DNA from: Agathobacter sp.
GTDB taxonomy: Bacteria > Bacillota > Clostridia > Lachnospirales > Lachnospiraceae
Direction of reading: 5' to 3'
DNA: 64,000 nt
Assembly: GCA_022769125.1 (NCBI GenBank)
Contig: JALEKN010000041.1
Span: 25,086-89,085 of the forward strand
Within the stretch, counting starts at the first letter, position 1, and the number at the start of each line of letters is the position of its first letter. The notes below the pieces were generated by a model. The model worked only from the letters and a program-made list of their open reading frames with translations, did no database searches and was not told the origin of the DNA. Shown one piece after another: positions 59,142-64,000 of the stretch. A program made the position numbers and the translations under genes.

Positions 59142-60005
59142 ATGTTCTTAAACTATGGTGATTCTGAGCATAGCCAGTCAATCGGATATATGAATAAAAA
59201 TGTCGACTTGGAGATTAATAGCTGTGGAATGTACCGGCTCGACCCCGGCAACGACCTAGAGGCATGCCGTCCCGGCGGTCGTAATGACTATCAGCTTATA
59301 TATATCGCTTCCGGAAAAGGATATTTTTATTTTGATTCTTTGAAAAATCCGTTGGAAGTCGCCGCAGGAAATATGGTGCTCTACCCTCCACATGCACTCC
59401 AAAAATATGAATATCACGGAAACGACTGTGCCACAATCTATTGGATTCACTTCACGGGTGCAAAAATTGATGGACTGTTTCAAAAATTCGATCTTGATCC
59501 CGATAGCCACACTATTTTCTCCGGCACAGAAAGCTACTATGCCCTTGCCTTTGAACAGATCATTCTGGAACTCCAGCTCCAGAAAAAATTCTACAAAGAG
59601 AGCACCCAAATGCTTTTTACCCACATTATTGCGCTGGTCGGACGGCATCAGCAGGAGCTGACACAAAACAGGGCTTTTTCCCAAAATGAAGTTACGCAGT
59701 GCATGTATTATCTGCGCGAACACTACCGCGACAATATAAATATAGAAAGCTATGTTAAAGGCAGAGGGTACAGCACCAGTTCGTTCTTTCGAAAGTTCAA
59801 GTCGCACACCGGAATGACACCATTACAGTATCTTTTGGAGATACGTTTGTCTTATGCGTCAAAGCTGCTCGAATCTACCAATCTGCAGATCAACGAAATA
59901 TCAGAGCTGATCGGATACGACAATGCCTTGTATTTCAGCCGCCTGTTCCATCGCCACATAGGAGAAAGCCCACGCGAATACCGGGAACGTTTTCGAAAGG
60001 AATAG
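59142..60005 (+). CDS. AraC-family transcriptional regulator with cupin sensor
   Basis: A 287-residue regulator. The N-terminal half has the AraC cupin features LIYIASGKGYFYFDSLKNPL and AGNMVLYPPHALQKYEYHGN (sugar-binding jelly roll), and the C-terminal two helix-turn-helix motifs read SYVKGRGYSTSSFFRKFKSH and INEISELIGYDNALYFSRLF, then GESPREYRERFRKE. Divergent from the galactanase with a 162-bp intergenic region, so it is the probable activator responding to galactose or galacto-oligosaccharide; inference. A GGAGG site precedes the ATG. Confidence 0.9.
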   Translation: MFLNYGDSEHSQSIGYMNKNVDLEINSCGMYRLDPGNDLEACRPGGRNDYQLIYIASGKGYFYFDSLKNPLEVAAGNMVLYPPHALQKYEYHGNDCATIYWIHFTGAKIDGLFQKFDLDPDSHTIFSGTESYYALAFEQIILELQLQKKFYKESTQMLFTHIIALVGRHQQELTQNRAFSQNEVTQCMYYLREHYRDNINIESYVKGRGYSTSSFFRKFKSHTGMTPLQYLLEIRLSYASKLLESTNLQINEISELIGYDNALYFSRLFHRHIGESPREYRERFRKE

Positions 60006-60006
60006 G

Positions 60007-61074
60007 CTATTTGCATTCTGCCGTGATCTCTTTGATATTGTTCAGGACGATTTCCATCTCCATTTTGGTTCCGATGGTGATCCGGATATAATCCTTTACT
60101 TTTTCCTCATCATAGTGCCGAACCAGTATCCCCCGGTCACGCAGTTCCTCAGTCATTTTCTTCGCGCTTATTCCCTTCGGTTTGAAGAAGGTAAAGTTGG
60201 TCGTTGTACGGATTACTTCAAATCCCAGCCCGGTAAGTTCATCCTCGAACTCTTCCCGGATTCTTATCACCTCGGCAACACACTTGTGGAAATACTCCTG
60301 ATCTTTGATGGCTGCCGTCCCGCCTGCAATTGCAAGGGAGCTCATATTAAATGGATTGAATGTAAATTTTATCTTGTTCATATCGTCAATGATTCCCTTG
60401 GATGAAATTGCGAATCCAATACGTGCCCCCGGCATATTACGGGATTTTGAAAATGTCTGGACAACAACCAGATTATCATATTTCTGTACCAGCGGAACGC
60501 ATGACTCATTTCCGTAGTCCACATAAGCTTCGTCAATAATCACCATGCGATGTGGATTCTTTGCCACAATCCGTTCGATCTCAGACACCGGCAGACTAAG
60601 CCCTGTCGGGTTGTTCGGGTTTGCCAGGATCACATCACGATCTGTATTGATATAATCTTCCACATCCAGAGTCATATCCTCCTTGATCGGGAATTGCTCA
60701 TAATCCAGCCGGTATGTCTTGGCATACGTCCGATAAAAGTCATAGGTGATATCCGGAAAGCATACTTTCATTCCCGGTTTAAAAAATGCAAGCATGCAGA
60801 AGCCAAGGACCTCGTCTGCTCCATTTCCTACAAACACCTGATCATATCCAAAACCGAAAGCCGCACCGATGGCTTTACGAAGTTCTGTGCAATGCGGATC
60901 CGAGTAGTGTGACATCCCATTAATCTGAGCAATCGACATCGCCTCCATTACCTTTGGTGAAGGTGGCAGCGAGGACTCATTTGCATTCAATTTAATATAT
61001 TGGCGGTCCTTCGGCTGTTCTCCCGGAACGTATGCCTCCATGTTTTTGTATTCATCCAAAAAGAAATAACTCAT
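60007..61074 (-). CDS. hisC: Histidinol-phosphate aminotransferase (HisC type)
   Basis: A 355-residue PLP aminotransferase. Seen: LNANESSLPPSPKVMEAMS, NGADEVLGFCMLAFF, NPNNPTGLSLPVSEIERI, VIIDEAYVDYG and the PLP Lys in VVQTFSKSRNMPGARIGFAI. This is the HisC group; related enzymes of tyrosine or phenylalanine synthesis cannot be excluded. No other his genes are nearby. It begins after a 177-bp spacer following the ABC transporter and ends 1 bp from the AraC gene on the other strand. Confidence 0.82.
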   Translation of the reverse strand: MSYFFLDEYKNMEAYVPGEQPKDRQYIKLNANESSLPPSPKVMEAMSIAQINGMSHYSDPHCTELRKAIGAAFGFGYDQVFVGNGADEVLGFCMLAFFKPGMKVCFPDITYDFYRTYAKTYRLDYEQFPIKEDMTLDVEDYINTDRDVILANPNNPTGLSLPVSEIERIVAKNPHRMVIIDEAYVDYGNESCVPLVQKYDNLVVVQTFSKSRNMPGARIGFAISSKGIIDDMNKIKFTFNPFNMSSLAIAGGTAAIKDQEYFHKCVAEVIRIREEFEDELTGLGFEVIRTTTNFTFFKPKGISAKKMTEELRDRGILVRHYDEEKVKDYIRITIGTKMEMEIVLNNIKEITAECK

Positions 61075-61208
61075 TGCTTTATACTCCCTTCTTTAATTTC
61101 TCGTTCTTCCATTGCTGCATCCAGCACACTTGTGCTTAATATTGGGTACAAAAAAAAAGAAATGCTATGCCCCATTGCAATTCATCTAAAATAATCCAGA
61201 TATAATAC

Positions 61209-61225
61209 AATGTTGACACAACATT
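61209..61225. promoter_or_regulatory. Dyad AATGTTG-N3-CAACATT between the ABC transporter and hisC
   Basis: A perfect 7-3-7 inverted repeat, 135 bp upstream of the hisC start on the minus strand. No -10/-35 pair of good quality is beside it, so an operator for hisC is only a possibility. The spacer 61075-61251 holds nothing else recognised. Confidence 0.35.
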
Positions 61226-61251
61226 TCTTTTCAATTCTATGGCTGATTTAA

Positions 61252-61995
61252 TTACAACACTTTCTTCAGGAAGGATATAAGGCGCTCCGATTTCGGAGTC
61301 TCAAATATCTCCTTAGGTGTTCCTTCCTCGATAATCTGTCCCTGATCCATAAAAATAATCCGGTCAGCAACCTCGCGTGCAAATCCCATCTCATGTGTTA
61401 CCACGACCATGGTCATGCCCTGCTTCGCTAGTTCCTTCATTACATCAAGCACTTCTCCTACCATTTCCGGGTCGAGTGCGGAAGTCGGTTCATCAAATAA
61501 CATAATCTCAGGGTTCATGCAAAGTGCCCTTACAATCGCAATTCTTTGTTTCTGCCCTCCGGATAACTGACTCGGATACGCCTCTGCGCGATCTGCAAGA
61601 TTCACACGTTCCAAAAGCTCCATTGCCATTTTATCCGCATCTTCCTGCTTCATCTTCAACAGCTTTGTAGGGGCAATCGTCAGATTTTTTAAAATATTCA
61701 TATTGGGGAACAGATTAAAATGCTGGAATACCATTCCCATTTTCTGCCTATGCAGATTGATATTTGTCTTACTGTCGGTAATGTCATTTCCATCAACGAA
61801 TATCTTACCATCTGTCGGAAGCTCCAAAAGATTTAAGGAGCGAAGAAGTGTCGACTTTCCGGAACCAGATGGTCCAATGATGACCACGACTTCCCCCTTA
61901 GTGATTTCCAGAGATATGTCATCCAATGCTTTGATGCTTCCACCTTTATAATGCTTTTTCAGGTGTTCTACCCGAATGATTTTTTCATCGCTCAT
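61252..61995 (-). CDS. Polar amino-acid ABC transporter ATP-binding protein
   Basis: A 247-residue ABC ATPase. Walker A is [20 protein letters not shown], signature [20 protein letters not shown], Walker [21 protein letters not shown], His switch [20 protein letters not shown]. This is the GlnQ/HisP/ArtP group of amino-acid importers. The start overlaps the end of the permease gene by 11 bp. Its own ribosome-binding site lies in the permease coding region. Confidence 0.95.
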   Translation of the reverse strand: MSDEKIIRVEHLKKHYKGGSIKALDDISLEITKGEVVVIIGPSGSGKSTLLRSLNLLELPTDGKIFVDGNDITDSKTNINLHRQKMGMVFQHFNLFPNMNILKNLTIAPTKLLKMKQEDADKMAMELLERVNLADRAEAYPSQLSGGQKQRIAIVRALCMNPEIMLFDEPTSALDPEMVGEVLDVMKELAKQGMTMVVVTHEMGFAREVADRIIFMDQGQIIEEGTPKEIFETPKSERLISFLKKVL

Positions 61996-62716
61996 TGGTA
62001 CGCAATCTCCTCTCTAACACTCCGACAAGGCTGGTCAGAACCACAACCAACGCTAAATAAATGGCTGCCACGCCCAACAATGGAAGCATTGCCTCGAATG
62101 TTCTTCCACGGATCAGGTCTCCTGCTTTGGTCAGATCGTTTACTCCCACATAACCCGCAACCGAAGTTTCCTTGATCAGAACAATGAACTCGTTGCACAG
62201 TGCCGGAAGTACGCTCTTAAACACCTGTGGAACAATTACATATCTCATTGTCTGAATGTAGTTAAAACCGAGTGAACGGCTCGCCTCAAACTGTCCAGTC
62301 GGGATCGACATAATTCCTCCGCGTAGGATCTCCGCAACATAGGCTCCTGAGTTTATTCCGAAAGCAAAAATTGCTACAGGGACACCGTTTGTCGCGGATT
62401 CAAATATGACGAAATATGCAATCAACAGCTGTACTACAGTTGGTGTTCCACGTATCACTGTCAGATATAGTTTGGCGATTATATTTAATATGGTCCAAAG
62501 GACAAGCGCTGGTCCCCTTTTCCTTTTCAGGACTTCCACATTCTTATCATACGTTGACCGGATAGTGGCAATCACAACGCCGATAACAATACCTATGATA
62601 AGTGCAAAAAAGGTAATCTCCAGCGTTATCAGCAATCCGTTAAAAATCTGCTTATACCTATCGCCCTCTATAAATACAAAGTGAAATTTATCGCAGAGTT
62701 CTATAAACCATTTCAT
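61985..62716 (-). CDS. Polar amino-acid ABC transporter permease
   Basis: A 243-residue permease with five to six membrane helices. The EAA loop reads [20 protein letters not shown], and [17 protein letters not shown] is the typical first conserved segment of HisM/GlnP-type permeases. An unusual cytosolic loop of about 25 residues ([20 protein letters not shown]) follows the first helix. It is preceded 25 bp upstream by the binding-protein gene. Probably a homodimer with the adjacent ATPase. Confidence 0.93.
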   Translation of the reverse strand: MKWFIELCDKFHFVFIEGDRYKQIFNGLLITLEITFFALIIGIVIGVVIATIRSTYDKNVEVLKRKRGPALVLWTILNIIAKLYLTVIRGTPTVVQLLIAYFVIFESATNGVPVAIFAFGINSGAYVAEILRGGIMSIPTGQFEASRSLGFNYIQTMRYVIVPQVFKSVLPALCNEFIVLIKETSVAGYVGVNDLTKAGDLIRGRTFEAMLPLLGVAAIYLALVVVLTSLVGVLERRLRTNER

Positions 62717-62741
62717 ATCTCTTCCCCAATGACGTTATGCT

Positions 62742-63488
62742 TTATTTGATGTACTTTGCAACAATCGTATCGATTGTTCCGTCTTCCTTCAGTTCTTTCA
62801 ATGCATCATTAATCTTTCCTAATAATTCGTCATTGCCTTTCTTGACGCAGATTGCGTATTCCTCTTCGGCGTATGATGTATCCAGGATTTTCAGGCCGCC
62901 GTTAGCTGCGACATAAGATTTAGCCGGTTCATTATCAATAATGACACAATCAACCTTTCCGGATACCAAAGCCTGTACAGCATCTGTTCCTGCTTTAAAT
63001 CTTGTCACAGAATCCTCGCCGTAGTCGTCGGTAGAATAAATATCTCCTGTTGTATCCTGCTGTACACCAATCTTGTTTGCAGAAGAAATATCGTCAACCG
63101 ATTGAATTTCGGAATCTTCCCTAACAATAACAGATTGGATTCCGATTGCATATGTGTCAGAGAAATCTACGCTCTGCTTTCTCTCATCCGTAACTGTCAT
63201 TCCTGCCATTCCCATATCGAATTTGCCGCTCTGTACGCCTGCAATGATAGAGCCAAATTCTACATCCCTGATGTCAAGCTCCATTCCAAGCTTATCTGCG
63301 ATCGCCTGCGCAACCTCAACATCAATTCCCTTATACGCATCCCCATCCACATACTCGTACGGTGGGAAAGTTGCGTTTGTTGCCATTACCAGCTTGTCCT
63401 CGGACTTTGATCCGCCGCAAGCGGTAAAAACAGAAACCACAAATGCTCCAACGAGTGCCATTGTTAAAATCTTTGCCAACTTCTTCAT
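62742..63488 (-). CDS. Polar amino-acid ABC transporter substrate-binding lipoprotein
   Basis: A 248-residue lipoprotein. The signal MKKLAKILTMALVGAFVVSV ends with Cys in FTACGGSKS; then a SBP_bac_3 fold with ATNATFPPYEYVDGDAYKGI-DVEVAQAIADKLGMELDI, IIAGVQSGKFDMGMAGMTV and SDTYAIGIQSVIV. Close in layout to FliY/HisJ; ligand unknown, maybe arginine, glutamine or histidine. It is the first gene of the transporter operon behind an attenuator-like leader. An AAAAGGAGAAC site precedes the ATG. Confidence 0.93.
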   Translation of the reverse strand: MKKLAKILTMALVGAFVVSVFTACGGSKSEDKLVMATNATFPPYEYVDGDAYKGIDVEVAQAIADKLGMELDIRDVEFGSIIAGVQSGKFDMGMAGMTVTDERKQSVDFSDTYAIGIQSVIVREDSEIQSVDDISSANKIGVQQDTTGDIYSTDDYGEDSVTRFKAGTDAVQALVSGKVDCVIIDNEPAKSYVAANGGLKILDTSYAEEEYAICVKKGNDELLGKINDALKELKEDGTIDTIVAKYIK

Positions 63489-63538
63489 AACTCTGTTCTC
63501 CTTTTCTCTTCACACTATGAATAAAACAGATATGGAAA

Positions 63539-63568
63539 AAGGTGCCTACGCCAAAGCGTATGCACCTT
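63539..63568 (-). promoter_or_regulatory. Attenuator-like hairpin in the leader of the amino-acid transporter
   Basis: In the leader of the binding-protein gene, AAGGTGC/GCACCTT and ACGC/GCGT form a stem with a 4-base loop (63539-63568), followed on the minus strand by TTTTT. It ends about 50 bp before the gene start and can stop transcription early. A small frame starting with GTG at 63579 crosses it. An anti-terminating alternative pairing with the preceding ATATGCG is possible. Confidence 0.65.
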
Positions 63569-63608
63569 CGCATATCCACTATATTCTTTATGTTTTATTA
63601 TGATTGCG

Positions 63609-63637
63609 ATTATAGCAGTATGGCATGGGGAAGTCAA
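63609..63637 (-). promoter_or_regulatory. Promoter of the amino-acid transporter operon
   Basis: TTGACT (63632-63637, minus strand) and TATAAT (63609-63614) with a 17-bp spacer, about 120 bp before the gene. The leader in between holds the hairpin at 63539-63568. Confidence 0.85.
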
Positions 63638-63658
63638 CATCTGAATTATTCATTGGCA

Positions 63659-63700
63659 AAAAAATAGGGACATGCAAGTAAACTTGCAGTCCCTATTTTT
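63659..63700 (-). terminator. Intrinsic terminator of the tuf fragment
   Basis: A long stem AAATAGGGAC-TGCAAGT with ACTTGCA-GTCCCTATTT (one bulged A) runs from 63662 to 63699; a T-run follows on the minus strand. It is placed 40 bp after the tuf stop codon, as expected for tuf. Confidence 0.85.
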
Positions 63701-63740
63701 ATTGCCTTACTCGGCACTTATCTCGTTGCTTACGCGAATC

Positions 63741-63794
63741 TTACTCGATAACGGTTGCAACACGGCCTGAACCTACAGTACGTCCACCCTCACG
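63741..63794 (-). pseudogene. tuf: 3' end of tuf (EF-Tu), last 17 codons only
   Basis: The minus strand reads REGGRTVGSGRVATVIE and TAA (63741-63743), the exact C-terminus of bacterial EF-Tu. Upstream of CGT GAG (63792-63794) the EF-Tu sequence breaks off: the expected FAI is replaced by AT-rich sequence with an in-frame stop. The natural terminator is still present. The rest of the gene is not in the window, so this is either the duplicated end left by an insertion or a rearranged copy. Confidence 0.8.
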
Positions 63795-64000
63795 ATTTTA
63801 TCTTTTCGTTATTTATGATTTTCTACTTATTTTCCTATGGTTTTCAATCTCCTATTTCCAATATTTCGCCAAATTATCATTGCTTTTAAAATTTTTAGAA
63901 CCATTATAGAACCGAAGTCCTTATTTCATAGTAATCCTTTATTTTTGCGAAATATAATTCATTTCAATCTTCCTTAGCATGAAAATATTATTCCGATAAT
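63795..64000. other. AT-rich stretch without recognised gene at the right edge
   Basis: About 205 bases of much lower GC than the rest of the window, with no long frame, promoter pair or repeat that I can identify. It begins exactly where tuf homology stops and continues past the window end. Probably the edge of inserted DNA. Confidence 0.5.

Noticed and set aside
61252..61995. The transporter at 61252-63488 as the missing partner of the orphan binding protein at 4091
   Set aside because: It has its own binding protein, promoter and leader 57 kb away; pairing with the orphan protein is possible but nothing in the sequence shows it.

Overview
The window reads as chromosome of a butyrate-producing, low-to-moderate GC Firmicute of the Lachnospiraceae (Roseburia/Agathobacter-like). 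The best pointers are a butyryl-CoA:acetate CoA-transferase (44345-45685) of the gut Lachnospiraceae type, strong AGGAGG ribosome-binding sites, consensus vegetative promoters, a class B sortase with an SPKTG substrate, an ECF-type vitamin transporter core and ribosomal-protein genes. No rRNA, tRNA, CRISPR array, complete insertion sequence or phage gene was seen. Species assignment is inference.

Layout. 1-2.4 kb: a cytidylate-kinase-like gene, then a decayed ECF sigma/anti-sigma pair (amber codon plus a deletion fusing the two genes) whose autoregulatory-type promoter is still intact. 2.4-8.75 kb: a minus-strand sulfur-type operon (ferredoxin, AprA-like flavoprotein, O-acetylhomoserine sulfhydrylase, amino-acid/cystine-type binding protein, DUF427 protein, DMT exporter) behind a palindromic operator and promoter, with remnants of an ABC permease and a ferredoxin in its middle. 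8.85-10 kb: rplM-rpsI with a perfect promoter. 10-20.4 kb: housekeeping genes including truA, ecfT, a fused double ATPase EcfA, trmL, an aminotransferase with its Lrp regulator, an AIR-synthase-like protein and a VanW protein. 20.4-34.2 kb: mixed housekeeping and repair genes (exonuclease, RACo-like corrinoid activator, YbaK, NUDIX, HAD, nfo, rlmD, rsmH, an AAA ATPase with phased upstream repeats). 34.3-36.4 kb: a GH5 glycosidase and divergent AraC regulator bracketed by 33-bp direct repeats. 36.4-46.1 kb: tldD-pmbA, a methyltransferase remnant, rlmI, a drug/metabolite exporter, a glycosyltransferase, the butyrate gene and a metal-sensing repressor.

46.1-57.5 kb is a cell-surface block on the minus strand: CpsB phosphatase, Wzz-type protein, BY-kinase CpsD, LCP ligase, SPKTG surface protein, sortase B, an HSP90-like ATPase, signal peptidase I, Mrp, and an LTA-synthase-family enzyme. 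57.6-60 kb holds a secreted GH53 galactanase with a divergent AraC regulator, followed by hisC and a complete polar amino-acid ABC transporter with an attenuator-like leader. The right edge carries only the last 17 codons and terminator of tuf, followed by AT-rich DNA, which looks like the footprint of something inserted at the 3' end of tuf.

The most unusual structures are two arrays of 53-bp palindromic repeats (29255-29490 and 40061-40345), each directly downstream of an rRNA methyltransferase gene. Most coordinates rest on reading frames and ribosome-binding sites; functions rest on recognised family motifs, without any database search.
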